Made by a program: the position numbers and the translations under genes. From an uncultured Massilia sp. (GTDB taxonomy: Bacteria > Pseudomonadota > Gammaproteobacteria > Burkholderiales > Burkholderiaceae_D): DNA of 64,000 nucleotides. The stretch spans positions 1-64,000 of the forward strand of contig NZ_CAJYEB010000040.1 in assembly GCF_913773735.1 (NCBI RefSeq), in the 5' to 3' direction. Shown in pieces: positions 36,277 through 45,348 of the stretch. Below the pieces are notes generated by a model. The model did no database searches and had not been told where the DNA came from. It saw only the letters and a program-made list of their open reading frames with translations. The first letter of the stretch is position 1; each line of letters opens with the position of its first letter.

Positions 36277-37809
36277 ATGAATCGCATCCGTACCATCGCC
36301 AAGACCGTCCTCACCCCGGCCGCCCTCGCGGCGGCGCTGGCCGCCTGCACCACGGTCGGCCCCGACTACCACGTGCCGCAGGAGGCGGTGGTCCGGCGCC
36401 CCGCCGCCAACGCCCCCTTCCTGGGCGCCGCCGAACGGCCCTACAAGGCCGAGCCGCTGCCGGCCGACTGGTGGCGCCTGTACCAGGACCCGCTGCTCGA
36501 CAAGCTGGTGGCGAAGGCCTTCGGCGCCAACGCCGACCTGCGCGTGGCCGCCGCCAACCTGGCGCGCGCGCACGGCGTGCTGGAAGAAGTCGAGGAAAAG
36601 AAGCGTCCCGAAGTCGAGGGCAGCGTGGCGCCGCTGTACGGCCGCATCGCCGGCGCCTCGATCGGCCTGCCGGAACAGCTGCCGCGCACCGGCATCTACG
36701 ACGGCGACGTCAAGGTCTCGTACCAGCTCGACATGTTCGGCCGCATCCGCCGCGCCATCGAGGCGGCCGAGGCCGACCGCGAAGCCGCGCAGGCGGCGGC
36801 CGACCTGGCCCACGTGATGGTCGCCGCCGACACCACGCGCGCCTATGCCGAAGCCTGCTCGGCCGGCTACCAGCTGAAGGTGGCGCAGGAATCGGTCGAC
36901 CTGCAGCGGAAATTCGTCAGGCTGACCGCCGAGCGCATGCAGCGCGGCCGCGGCATCGCCATCGACAACAGCCGCGCCCAGGCCCAGCTCGAACAGTTGC
37001 GCGCCAACCTGCCGCCGCTGGAGGCGCGCCGCCGCACCGCGCTGTACCGCCTGGCGGTGCTGACCGGCGAGGTGCCGAGCGCGTTCCCGGCCGAGGTCGC
37101 GCAATGCGCGACGCCGCCGCGCGTGGCCAGCGCGATCCCGGTCGGCGACGGGGCCGCCCTGCTGCGCCGCCGTCCCGACGTGCGCCAGGCAGAGCGCCTG
37201 CTGGCCGGCGCCACCGCGCGCATCGGCGTGGCCACCGCCGAGCTGTATCCGAACATCGCGCTGGGCGCCTCGTTCGGCGGCGTCGGCTTCATGGACCAGT
37301 TCGGCGACGCGAACACCTGGAAGTTCGCGCTCGGCCCCCTGATCTCGTGGAACCTGCCGGCGACCAGCTCGGCGCGCTCGCACATCGCCCAGGCCGAAGC
37401 CGGCACGGCCGGCGCGCTGGCGCGCTTCGACGCGGTGGTGCTGAACGCCCTGCGCGAGACGGAAAGCGCGCTGACCGTCTATGCCCGCGAGCTGGACCGC
37501 AATGCCGCCCTGCGCGCCGCGCGCGACCAGAGCGCCCTGGCATCGCGCCAGACCGCCAGGCTGTACCAGTTCGGCCGCACCGACTTCCTGTCGGCGCTGG
37601 ACGCGGACCGCACGCTGGCCAATGCCGAGAGCGTGCTGGCGGCCTCGGATGCGCAGCTGGCCGCGGACCAGGTGCAGTTGTTCCTGGCGCTGGGCGGGGG
37701 CTGGGAGAACACGCACGCGGGGCATGGCGAGGGGCACGGCAAGACCAACGAACGACACGCCGTGGACAAGGACGACAAGGCCGGGCACGTGGCACGGCGC
37801 GCGCAATAA
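36277..37809 (+). CDS. Outer-membrane efflux channel, NodT family lipoprotein
   Basis: A 510-residue TolC-like channel. The N-terminus NRIRTIAKTVLTPAALAAALAAC is a lipoprotein signal, followed by TTVGPDYHVPQ, the usual start of NodT/OprM proteins, and the two OEP repeats (~60-270 and ~275-475). DWWRLYQDPLLDKLVAKA and RRRPDVRQAERLLAGATARIGVATAELYPNIALG are typical. The C-terminus is a charged, His-rich extension (GGGWENTHAGHGEGHGKTNERHAVDKDDK...). It is the last gene of the five-gene efflux operon. A REP pair follows. Confidence 0.9.
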   Translation: MNRIRTIAKTVLTPAALAAALAACTTVGPDYHVPQEAVVRRPAANAPFLGAAERPYKAEPLPADWWRLYQDPLLDKLVAKAFGANADLRVAAANLARAHGVLEEVEEKKRPEVEGSVAPLYGRIAGASIGLPEQLPRTGIYDGDVKVSYQLDMFGRIRRAIEAAEADREAAQAAADLAHVMVAADTTRAYAEACSAGYQLKVAQESVDLQRKFVRLTAERMQRGRGIAIDNSRAQAQLEQLRANLPPLEARRRTALYRLAVLTGEVPSAFPAEVAQCATPPRVASAIPVGDGAALLRRRPDVRQAERLLAGATARIGVATAELYPNIALGASFGGVGFMDQFGDANTWKFALGPLISWNLPATSSARSHIAQAEAGTAGALARFDAVVLNALRETESALTVYARELDRNAALRAARDQSALASRQTARLYQFGRTDFLSALDADRTLANAESVLAASDAQLAADQVQLFLALGGGWENTHAGHGEGHGKTNERHAVDKDDKAGHVARRAQ

Positions 37810-37822
37810 GGCACACTTCGCA

Positions 37823-37925
37823 CGTCGCCCCCGCGCAGGCGGGGGTCCAATTTCGGGTGTGTCGCAGGGAATGGATGCCGGCGCCGTGCATGCGAAACTG
37901 GGTCCCCGCCTGCGCGGGGACGACG
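37823..37925. repeat. Inverted pair of REP-like elements after the efflux operon
   Basis: Two elements, 37823-37853 and 37897-37925, are inverted copies of the family at 16074-16156 (GGGTCCCCGCCTGCGCGGGG core). They sit in the 129-base gap where the efflux operon and the molybdenum-oxidoreductase operon converge, and may serve as a shared transcription end. Confidence 0.85.
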
Positions 37926-37938
37926 TGCAGGTGGCCTT

Positions 37939-40158
37939 TTACAACAATTTATCCAGCGTCACCGGCAACTCCCTCACCCGCCTGCCGGTCGCATGGAACA
38001 CCGCGTTCGCGATCGCCGCGGCCACGCCGGTGATGCCGATTTCCCCGATGCCCTTGGCCCCCAGCGGATTGACGTGCGGGTCGTCCTCGTCGACGATCTG
38101 CACGTCGATGTCGCCCACGTCGGCATGCACCGGCACGTGGTATTCGGCCAGGTTGCCGTTGGCGGCGCGGCCGGTGCGGCCGTCGACCAGCGTTTCCTCC
38201 AGCAGCGCCATGCCGATGCCCCAGACGATGCCGCCCATCAGCTGGTTGTAGCCGGTCTTCTCGTTCAGCAGGCGCCCGACGCCGTACACCCCCACCACGC
38301 GCGGCACGCGGATCTCGCCCAGGTCCTCGTCCACCGTCACCTCGACGAACACGGCGCCGAAGGCGTGCATCGAATACCGCTGCCGCTCGGCGCCCGGCTC
38401 GGCCCGCGCCGTCGCCTCCACCGGCGCGCCGTGGCGCGCCACGATGTCGGCCATGCGCTCGCGCCGCGCGCTGTCGTCCAGCAGGTACAGTTCGGCGCCG
38501 TCGGCGCCGCGGTCGACGCCGACTCGGTCAGGCGTGGCGCCGTACAAGGGAGAACGCGCGTCCGCCGCCGCGATGCCGATCAGCTTCAGGCGCAGGGCGC
38601 GTCCCGCCGCCTGCACGGCCGGCGCCACGCTGGCCACCGTGGTCGAACCGCCCGACACCGGCGCCTCCGGCATGTGCGCGTCGCCCAGCGCGAAGCGGAT
38701 GCGGTCGAGCGGCATGCACAGCGTCTCCGCGGCCACCTGGCTCATCACCGTGTAGGTCCCGGTTCCCAGGTCCTGGGTGCTGGAGCGGAACACGGCCGTG
38801 CCGTCGGGCAGCATGGTCGCCGAACACGCGGCCGGAGAGCGATTGGCCGGGTAGGTGGCCGTCGCCATGCCCCAGCCGACCAGCTTGCCGTCGCGGCGCA
38901 GCGCGCGCGGGCGCGGGTCGCGCTCGCGCCAGCCGAAGCGCTCGGCGCCGATCTCGTAGCACTGGCGCAGCGACTTGCTGGACCAGGGCAGGTCCTTGCC
39001 GGGATCGCGCTGCGCGTCGTTCGCCAGGCGCAGGTCGAGCGGGTCCATGCCCAGTTCGAGCGCCAGCTCGTCCATCGCGGATTCGAGCGCGAACGATCCC
39101 GTGGCCTCGCCCGGCGCGCGCATGAAGGTCGGCGTGCCCGCGTGCAGGCGCGCCAGCCGGTGCGTCGTCTCCCGGTTCGGACTCGCGTACAGCATGCGCG
39201 TGACGATGCCGCAGGGTTCGATCCAGTCCTCGAGCATCGAGGTGTGGGCGATGGTGTCGTGGCCGATGGCCGTCAGGCGCCCGTCCGGCGTCGCCGCCAG
39301 GCGCAGGCGCTGCTCGGTGCGCGGGCGCTGGCCCACCGGCCCGAACATCTGCGCGCGGTCCAGCACCAGCTTGACCGGGCGTCCCAGCCGCCGGGCCGCC
39401 AGCGCCGCCAGCACGACGTGCGACCACGCCGAGCCCTTCGAACCGAATCCGCCGCCGACGAACGGGCACAGCACCGTGACGTGTTCCGGCGCCATGCCGA
39501 AGATGGCGGCGACGGTGCGCTGCACGCCCTTCATATACTGGGTCGAATCGTGCAGCGTCAGGCGCTCGCCGTGCCACTCGGCGATCGTCGCGTGCGTCTC
39601 GAGCGGGTTGTGGTTCTCGACCGGCGTGGCATAGGTCGCGTCCACGCGCGCGCCGCCCGCCGCCATGCCGGCCTGCAGGTCGCCCTGGCGCGTGTCGGGA
39701 TCGTCCCCCTGCACCTTGCCGGGCGGGTAAGACGCCTGCTTCGCCTGCCCGAAGTCGAGCGCGGCGGGCGCCGCCTCGTACTCGACGCGCAGCAGCGCGG
39801 CCGCCGCGCGCGCGCGTTCGAACGTGTCGGCGACGACCACGGCGATGGGCTGGTTGTTGTAGTGGACCGTGTCTTCCTGCAGCAGCGTGAGGCGGCGCCC
39901 GCCCGGCGGCTGGACCTTGCCGTGGCGGGTGTCCGGCGGCAGGCGCGGGACGTTCTCGTGGGTCATCACCAGCAGCACGCCCGGCAGCGCGCTGGCGGCG
40001 GCGTCGTCGATGCGCAGCACGCGGCCGCTGGGGATCGTGCTGGTGACCAGCACGGCGTGGGCCAGGCCGGCGACGGGATGCTCGGCCGTGTAGCGCGCCG
40101 CGCCGCTGACCTTGGCCCAGGCGTCGGTCCGGTTGACGGGTGCGCCGATCGTGCTCAT
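37939..40158 (-). CDS. Molybdopterin-binding subunit of aldehyde oxidoreductase (PaoC-like)
   Basis: A 739-residue catalytic subunit of a xanthine-dehydrogenase-family enzyme. The N-terminal part (VNRTDAWAKVSGAARYTAEHPVAGLAHAVLVTSTIPSGR) and the molybdenum-cofactor domain (FVGGGFGSKG, MRAPGEATGSFALESAMDELA) are normal; the catalytic Glu is in GAKGIGEIG near residue 700. Together with the two genes upstream it matches the E. coli PaoABC periplasmic aldehyde oxidoreductase by subunit order. ATG at 40158 overlaps the FAD-subunit stop (ATGA). The PaoD/XdhC-type cofactor-insertion factor is not adjacent. Confidence 0.9.
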   Translation of the reverse strand: MSTIGAPVNRTDAWAKVSGAARYTAEHPVAGLAHAVLVTSTIPSGRVLRIDDAAASALPGVLLVMTHENVPRLPPDTRHGKVQPPGGRRLTLLQEDTVHYNNQPIAVVVADTFERARAAAALLRVEYEAAPAALDFGQAKQASYPPGKVQGDDPDTRQGDLQAGMAAGGARVDATYATPVENHNPLETHATIAEWHGERLTLHDSTQYMKGVQRTVAAIFGMAPEHVTVLCPFVGGGFGSKGSAWSHVVLAALAARRLGRPVKLVLDRAQMFGPVGQRPRTEQRLRLAATPDGRLTAIGHDTIAHTSMLEDWIEPCGIVTRMLYASPNRETTHRLARLHAGTPTFMRAPGEATGSFALESAMDELALELGMDPLDLRLANDAQRDPGKDLPWSSKSLRQCYEIGAERFGWRERDPRPRALRRDGKLVGWGMATATYPANRSPAACSATMLPDGTAVFRSSTQDLGTGTYTVMSQVAAETLCMPLDRIRFALGDAHMPEAPVSGGSTTVASVAPAVQAAGRALRLKLIGIAAADARSPLYGATPDRVGVDRGADGAELYLLDDSARRERMADIVARHGAPVEATARAEPGAERQRYSMHAFGAVFVEVTVDEDLGEIRVPRVVGVYGVGRLLNEKTGYNQLMGGIVWGIGMALLEETLVDGRTGRAANGNLAEYHVPVHADVGDIDVQIVDEDDPHVNPLGAKGIGEIGITGVAAAIANAVFHATGRRVRELPVTLDKLL

Positions 40159-41162
40159 GCGGATTCTCCCTGGATGCCGGCCGCGCGGCGCACGGCGCGC
40201 GCCACCGCGCGCCCGGCCAGCTCGACCTTGAAGGCGTTGTGCGGATACGGCCGGGCACCCGCCACGGCCGCGGCGCCCGCGCGCGCCAGCAGGGCGGCGT
40301 CGAGCGCGGCCAGCGGCCGGCCGCGCAGCAGGTCCTCGGCGGCCCGGGCGCGCCATGGCTTGTGCGCCACGCCGCCCAGCACGATGCGCGCGTCGCGCAC
40401 CGTCCCGCCGTCGAGGTCGAGGGCGGCCGCCACGGCCACCAGTGCGAAGGCGAAGCTGGCGCGGTCGCGCACCTTCAGGTAGTGGGCGTTGCGCGCGAAC
40501 GGCGACGGCGGCAGTTCGACCGCCACGATCAGTTCGTCCGCGGCGATCACGGTGTCGTCCTGCGGCCGGTCTTGCGGCAGGCGGTGGAAGTCGCCGATGG
40601 CGACCCGCCGCGCACCGTCCGGCCCCTGCAGGCAGACGACGGCGTCGAGCGCGGCCAGCGCCACGCTCATGTCGGACGGGTTGGTCGCGATGCAGTGCGG
40701 GCTGGCGCCGAGGATCGCGTGCAGGCGCTGGTGGCCGTCGATGGCGTCGCAGCCGGAGCCGGGAGCGCGCTTGTTGCAGTGGACAAAGGCCGGATCGGTG
40801 AAGTAGTGGCAGCGCGTGCGCTGCAGCAGGTTGCCGCCGACGGTCGCCATATTGCGCAACTGGACCGAGGCGCCGTTCAGCAGCGCGTCCGACAGCAGCC
40901 GGTAGCGCGCGCGCACCAGCGGATGGTTGGCGGTCGCCGTGTTGCTGGCCATCGCGCCGATGCGCAGGCCGCCGTCCGGCAGGGCGTCGATGGCGGCCAG
41001 GTCGAGCCGGCTGACGTCGACCAGCCGCAGGGGCCGCTCGATGCCGCTCTTGTAGAGGTCGAGCAGGTTGGTGCCGCCGCCGATGAACTTGCTGCCGGGC
41101 TGGCGCGCCAGTTCGATCGCGTGGGACACGTCGCGCGCCCGTTCGTACAGGATCGATTGCAT
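40155..41162 (-). CDS. FAD-binding subunit of aldehyde oxidoreductase (PaoB-like)
   Basis: A 335-residue flavin subunit that passes electrons from the Fe-S subunit. FIGGGTNLLDLYK and NMATVGGNLLQRTRC are the FAD/pyrophosphate motifs. The inserted stretch RCHYFTDPAFVHCNKRAPGSGC contains Cys residues that in PaoB bind an additional 4Fe-4S cluster, which supports the PaoABC rather than the plain xanthine dehydrogenase class. It follows the Fe-S subunit by eight bases and overlaps PaoC by four. Confidence 0.9.
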   Translation of the reverse strand: MQSILYERARDVSHAIELARQPGSKFIGGGTNLLDLYKSGIERPLRLVDVSRLDLAAIDALPDGGLRIGAMASNTATANHPLVRARYRLLSDALLNGASVQLRNMATVGGNLLQRTRCHYFTDPAFVHCNKRAPGSGCDAIDGHQRLHAILGASPHCIATNPSDMSVALAALDAVVCLQGPDGARRVAIGDFHRLPQDRPQDDTVIAADELIVAVELPPSPFARNAHYLKVRDRASFAFALVAVAAALDLDGGTVRDARIVLGGVAHKPWRARAAEDLLRGRPLAALDAALLARAGAAAVAGARPYPHNAFKVELAGRAVARAVRRAAGIQGESA

Positions 41163-41170
41163 GCGGCCTC

Positions 41171-41752
41171 CTAGGATGCCTGGCGCAGGACCACGCTGTG
41201 GATGGCCTTGACGATGTTGGGATAGGCGCCGCAGCGGCACAGGTTGCCGCTCATGCGCTCGCGGATCTCGTCCGGCGACAGGGCGCCCGGCGCCAGCTGC
41301 TCGCCCTCGGTCAGGCGGCTGGCGTGGCGCGCCTTGACCTCGTCGAGCAGGGCCACGGCCGCGCAGACCTGGCCCGGCGTGCAGTAGCCGCACTGGAAGC
41401 CGTCGCAGTCCATGAAGGCCTGCTGCACCGGATGCGGCGCGTCCGCATGCGCCAGCCCTTCGACGGTGACGATCTCGCGCCCGTCGTGCATTACCGCCAG
41501 CGTCAGGCAGGCATGGATGCGCTGGCCGTCGACCAGCACCGTGCAGGCGCCGCACTGGCCGCGGTCGCAGCCCTTCTTGGTGCCGGTCAGGCCCAGCACC
41601 TCGCGCAGCGCGTCGAGCAGGGTCACGCGCGGCTCGACGCACAGGCTGCGCTCGGCGCCGTTGATGCGCAGGACCAGCGGCTGCGGTGGCACGGAGGGTG
41701 GGGCCGCGCCCGCGGCGTGCCGTCCGGAGAGGTAGGGGTCGTCATCCGACAT
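41171..41752 (-). CDS. 2Fe-2S subunit of aldehyde oxidoreductase (PaoA-like)
   Basis: A 193-residue protein with two 2Fe-2S clusters: the plant-ferredoxin type CDRGQCGACTVLVDG...C in residues ~62-85 and the C-terminal type CGYCTPGQ...CRCGAYPNIVKAI. Unlike E. coli PaoA it has no twin-arginine signal: the N-terminus is MSDDDPYLSGRHAAGAAPPS. This suggests that the complex is cytoplasmic, or else that the annotated start is too far downstream. It is the first gene of the operon. Confidence 0.9.
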   Translation of the reverse strand: MSDDDPYLSGRHAAGAAPPSVPPQPLVLRINGAERSLCVEPRVTLLDALREVLGLTGTKKGCDRGQCGACTVLVDGQRIHACLTLAVMHDGREIVTVEGLAHADAPHPVQQAFMDCDGFQCGYCTPGQVCAAVALLDEVKARHASRLTEGEQLAPGALSPDEIRERMSGNLCRCGAYPNIVKAIHSVVLRQAS

Positions 41753-41974
41753 CGGTGTCCTCGCTTCCTGCGATCGTTGGCGATGGAGCGATCATGGAGG
41801 AATTCGCGAATATGCGGAGCGCGCCACGGCGGCGTCTTCCGTGCAGTTCTTCCAAGAAATCAGCAGTTGCGCGCCAATTCTGCGAAAAAGCCGCACGTGC
41901 GCCGTTGCGAGCGCCGGACAGGGGTTCTATACTCGCAAAGTGATGCACCCAAGCATCTTCGATCAGGAACGAGC

Positions 41975-42397
41975 ATGCGCACCTCCCCCCTTCTGCTGAC
42001 CCCACTGTTGCTGCTGTCCGGCTGCGTCAACGATTCGACCAGCTACCTCATCGACGGCAGCGACCACGCCATCACGGTCATGGTCACGCAGGACTATTTC
42101 TGGAGCAAGCAGGCCAGCCTGAGGGTGATCGCCGCGCGGCTGCCGGATTGCCAGCGCCAGTTCGACTTCGGCAAGACGTCGATGGACGACCTCAACGTCG
42201 AGCTGTTCTCCACCGGCGAACAGACCTTCCTGCTGCGCGCGGGCGACGCGATGTGGCAGGTGGAAACCGGGCAATGCACGCAGCTGGGCGACCCGTCGGA
42301 CGACGTGCAGGCCCAGCCGATCGGCGTGTTCCACTTCGACGACAAGAAGCACCTCGTGTTCGAGCCGGCGGAAGGCGCCGCCGCCACCGCCCGGTAA
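41975..42397 (+). CDS. Small lipoprotein of unknown function
   Basis: A 140-residue protein. ATG at 41975 opens RTSPLLLTPLLLLSGC, a lipoprotein signal with the lipobox LSGC. The mature part (SYLIDGSDHAITVMVTQDYFWSKQASLRVIAARLPDCQRQFDFG...) shows beta-rich sequence with two further Cys (DCQ and QCT) that may form a disulfide. The family is not recognised. It is transcribed away from the Pao operon, and the preceding ~220 bases would carry both promoters. Confidence 0.75.
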   Translation: MRTSPLLLTPLLLLSGCVNDSTSYLIDGSDHAITVMVTQDYFWSKQASLRVIAARLPDCQRQFDFGKTSMDDLNVELFSTGEQTFLLRAGDAMWQVETGQCTQLGDPSDDVQAQPIGVFHFDDKKHLVFEPAEGAAATAR

Positions 42398-42412
42398 GCG
42401 CGTCCGACGGCG

Positions 42413-42736
42413 TCAGCGTTCCCCGGTCAGCTGGCGCAGGCGCGCGATCTCGACGGCGCGCCCCAGGCGCTCGAGCGCCTGCTCCAGCAGCGTGCGGTTA
42501 CCCTCGCGCAGCATCGTCCATTGCGTGAAATACTCGTGCACGGTGCGCCAGGGCGGGAATTCGGGCGGCATGCTGCGCCAGGCATTGCCGGTCTGCAGGA
42601 AATACAGCACCGCGCAGAACACGTCGTACAGGTCGTGCTTGCGCGGCCGGGTCTTGCGGCGCGCCGCCTCCAGCATGTCGCGCACGGTCTCGAACTGTTC
42701 GCGCGATACGTCGCTCGGAAATTCTGGCCTGGCCAT
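42413..42736 (-). CDS. Stand-alone IS5-type transposase N-terminal domain (DUF4096-like)
   Basis: A 107-residue protein, ATG at 42736 following GAGGCGATTACC. It matches the N-terminal domain of IS5/IS402-type transposases: VSREQFETVRDMLEAARRKTRPRKHDLYDVFCAVLYFLQTGNAWRSMPPEFPPWRTVHEYFTQW, up to FTQWTMLREGNRTLLEQALERLGR. No DDE catalytic domain follows, no terminal repeats are visible, and the gene is intact. It may be a domesticated DNA-binding piece rather than a fresh deletion. Confidence 0.7.
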   Translation of the reverse strand: MARPEFPSDVSREQFETVRDMLEAARRKTRPRKHDLYDVFCAVLYFLQTGNAWRSMPPEFPPWRTVHEYFTQWTMLREGNRTLLEQALERLGRAVEIARLRQLTGER

Positions 42737-42801
42737 GGTAATCGCCTCAAAGTGACTTGGAGACGCATGATTCGGAACAGGTTCCCGAGCGGCCATCGAT
42801 G

Positions 42802-42827
42802 GCCACGCTTCCGTCCGGAAGCGTGGC
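42802..42827. terminator. Perfect hairpin between folE and the transposase-like gene
   Basis: Twelve-base arms (GCCACGCTTCCG / CGGAAGCGTGGC) with a two-base loop. It lies downstream of folE on the minus strand and lacks a T-run, so it may stall RNA polymerase or stabilise the transcript end rather than act as a full terminator. Confidence 0.5.
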
Positions 42828-42924
42828 TGGCATCAGCGCACGCGGCCGGTCTCCGTAAATACGGAGTCTAGCAGCGTGTCCGGCATCTGTCGCGGTGTTC
42901 GCGTGCGGTAGCGGAAAAACGGCC

Positions 42925-43491
42925 TCAGTCGCGCGCCAGGGCCAGGAATTCCGTGCGCAGCGCCAGGTTGGGCTGCAGTTCGCCGAGCAGGGCCGAGGTG
43001 ATCGTTTCCTCGCCCGGGGTGCGGATGCCGCGGCTTTCCATGCACATGTGGCGGCACTTGACGACGACGCCCACCGCCTTCGGCTCCAGCACTTCCATCA
43101 GCGTATTGGCGATCTGCACCGTCAGGCGCTCCTGCACCTGCAGGCGCTTGGAAAACACGTCGACCAGGCGGGTCAGCTTCGACAGGCCGACGATCTTCCC
43201 GTTCGGCAGGTAGCCGACGGTCGCCTTGCCGAAGAACGGGGCGAGGTGGTGTTCGCAATGGCTGTAGACGGGGATGCCGCGCACCACGATGAGTTCGTTG
43301 TACTCCTCGGCGCCGTCCTCGAAGGCCTTGAGGATCGCGACCGGGTCCTGGTCGTAGCCGGAAGTCCAGTGCTTCCAGGCCTTGGCGACGCGCGCGGGCG
43401 TCTCGTGCAGGCCGGGGCGGTCGGGATCCTCGCCGATCGTGCTCAGGAAGCGGCGCCAGTCGCGTTCGGTAAAGGGGTCGTTGTCGGACAT
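42925..43491 (-). CDS. folE: GTP cyclohydrolase I
   Basis: Converts GTP to 7,8-dihydroneopterin triphosphate, the first step of folate synthesis. The 188-residue product has the family motifs EYNELIVVRGIPVYSHCEHHLAPFFGKATVGYLP (zinc-binding Cys and His) and KCRHMCMESRGIRTPGEETITSALLG (zinc-binding Cys). The start MSDNDPFTERDW at ATG 43491 was chosen because upstream extension shows no homology. It faces away from the following membrane-protein gene with 144 bases between. Confidence 0.96.
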   Translation of the reverse strand: MSDNDPFTERDWRRFLSTIGEDPDRPGLHETPARVAKAWKHWTSGYDQDPVAILKAFEDGAEEYNELIVVRGIPVYSHCEHHLAPFFGKATVGYLPNGKIVGLSKLTRLVDVFSKRLQVQERLTVQIANTLMEVLEPKAVGVVVKCRHMCMESRGIRTPGEETITSALLGELQPNLALRTEFLALARD

Positions 43492-43635
43492 GGTCGGTCG
43501 TCGCAGTGTCGATTGCCCGAAGTATATCGAAAACGGCGGGCGGCCAGCGTCCGCACGCACCTTGCGCAAACCGGACGCTGGCGCGGCGCGGATGCGCTAG
43601 CGTGGCCGGTGTCCCATCACGCGCGGAGAACGATT

Positions 43636-44520
43636 ATGCTCGGCAGCACTGTCCTGGAAGTCGCGATCGGCCTCACGTTTTGCTATGGCACGCTCGCCCT
43701 GATCGTCACCACCCTGCAGGAAGCGCTGGCGGCGGCGTTCCGCCTGCGCGCCAACACCCTGCTGGCGGGCATCAAGAGCATGCTCAACGATCCCCATTTC
43801 GACGGGCTGGCGCGCGCCGTCTACGCCCATCCGCTGGTCAACCCGCATGCGGACGGCAGCGCCCGCACCGAGCGCGAACTGCCGTCGCGGCCGTCCTACA
43901 TCGAACCGGCGCACTTCGCCATCGCCCTGGTCGACAGCCTGTGGCAGGCGCCGGCCGGGTTCGCGCAGCTGGGCGGCGCCATCGACACCATCCCCGACCC
44001 GCAGCTGCGCCGCGCCATGCAGGGCCTGTACGGCCGTGCACGCGACCTGCAGCAATTCCAGGACATGCTGGCCGGCTGGTTCGACAATGCGATGGCGCGC
44101 ATGTCGGGCGCCTACAAGCGCAGCCAGCTGCTGGTGTCGCTGCTGGTCGCCCTGCTGCTGGCCATCCTGTTCAACGTCGACAGCATCCACCTGTTCCGCA
44201 CGCTGTGGCAGCAGCCGACGCTGGTGGCCCACCTGCGCGACGTGCCCGGCGCGCTCGACGACGGCACGCTGAACGCCCTGATGGCGCTGCCGATCGGCTG
44301 GAACGGGCTGCCGAAGGCGCTCGACGGCGACTTCGCGCTGCAGGCGGCCGGCTGGCTCATCACGGCCTCGACGGCCCTGTTCGGCGCGCCGTTCTGGTTC
44401 GACCTGATGCAGCGCGTGGTGCGCCTGCGCGGCACCGGCGCCAAGCCCGACGAGCTGCCGCTGGCGCTGCGCGTCGAAGGCCGGATCGCCGCCTCGGCGA
44501 CGGCCACGCCGGCGCCGTGA
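43636..44520 (+). CDS. Membrane protein of unknown function
   Basis: A 294-residue protein whose ATG follows GCGGAGAACGATT. Three hydrophobic segments are visible: residues ~5-32 (VLEVAIGLTFCYGTLALIVTTLQEALAAAF), ~160-180 (LLVSLLVALLLAILF) and ~235-260 (AAGWLITASTALFGAPFWFDLMQ). The ~120 residues between the first two form a mostly helical soluble region rich in charged residues. A conserved-looking HxxLVNPHADG stretch follows the first helix. No family is recognised. It is not clearly part of an operon: nudC downstream is on the other strand. Confidence 0.7.
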   Translation: MLGSTVLEVAIGLTFCYGTLALIVTTLQEALAAAFRLRANTLLAGIKSMLNDPHFDGLARAVYAHPLVNPHADGSARTERELPSRPSYIEPAHFAIALVDSLWQAPAGFAQLGGAIDTIPDPQLRRAMQGLYGRARDLQQFQDMLAGWFDNAMARMSGAYKRSQLLVSLLVALLLAILFNVDSIHLFRTLWQQPTLVAHLRDVPGALDDGTLNALMALPIGWNGLPKALDGDFALQAAGWLITASTALFGAPFWFDLMQRVVRLRGTGAKPDELPLALRVEGRIAASATATPAP

Positions 44521-44529
44521 CGGGAGCGT

Positions 44530-45348
44530 TCACTCCGGCGGCCGGTGGGCGTCGACCAGCATGCTCGAGATCGACACCTGCGGCACCCGCTCCGGCCACG
44601 CGTCGCCCGGCCCGAACCAGCGCGCCTCCACGATTTCCGCCGGGTCCACGCGGATCTCGCCGTCCAGGTAGTCGGCCGTGAACGCGATCATCAGCGAATG
44701 CGGGAACGGCCAGGACTGGCTGCCGAAATAGCGCAGGTTGTGCACGCGCAGGCCGACTTCCTCGAACACTTCGCGGTGCACCGCTTCCTCGACCGACTCG
44801 CCGGCCTCCAAAAAGCCGGCCAGCGGCACGAAGCGCTTGACCGTGTACTGGGCGTGCTGGGCCAGCAGCACCTGGTCGCCGCGCCGCACCAGCACCATCA
44901 TCGCCGGCGAGATGCGCGGATACGCCATGTGGCCGCAGTGCGCGCACTTGAAGCAGCGCTCGCCCGCCGCCAGCAGCATGCCGCTGCCGCAGGCGCCGCA
45001 GAAGCGGTGCGTGCGCGCCCATTCCGCCAGCTGCGCCGCGCGCGCGGCCACGCCCAGCAGCGCCTCGTCGAACTCGCCGAACAGCGAACGCAGGCCGCGC
45101 CAGGCATGGCCGGCCGGCAGCGGCGCCTCGACGTCGGTCCAGCCGGCTTCGGCATAGCGGCCGTCGAGCAGGCCGACCGGCTGCATGCGCAGCGGGTCGA
45201 CGCCGAGGCCGCGCAGCACGTCGCGGTCCGGCAGGGCCAGGTCGGCCTCGCGCACCAGCAGGCGTCCGGCATGGAAAAGGAAGGTCAGCGGCGCGGCGTC
45301 GTCGCGGGGCGCCAGCAGCGGGGTGAACGAGGCGGGAGTCTGGAGCAT
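44530..45348 (-). CDS. nudC: NAD(+) diphosphatase / RNA deNADding enzyme NudC
   Basis: Hydrolyses NADH to NMNH and AMP and removes NAD caps from RNA. The 272-residue protein carries the four-Cys zinc ribbon (FCGACGSG and CFKCAHCGHM), the Nudix box GFLEAGESVEEAVHREVFEE, and the family motif SQSWPFPHSLMIAF. The start MLQTPASF at 45348 was chosen; an ATG 27 bases upstream is possible. Its stop converges with the membrane protein gene, ten bases apart. The family is certain, the start less so. Confidence 0.93.
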   Translation of the reverse strand: MLQTPASFTPLLAPRDDAAPLTFLFHAGRLLVREADLALPDRDVLRGLGVDPLRMQPVGLLDGRYAEAGWTDVEAPLPAGHAWRGLRSLFGEFDEALLGVAARAAQLAEWARTHRFCGACGSGMLLAAGERCFKCAHCGHMAYPRISPAMMVLVRRGDQVLLAQHAQYTVKRFVPLAGFLEAGESVEEAVHREVFEEVGLRVHNLRYFGSQSWPFPHSLMIAFTADYLDGEIRVDPAEIVEARWFGPGDAWPERVPQVSISSMLVDAHRPPE

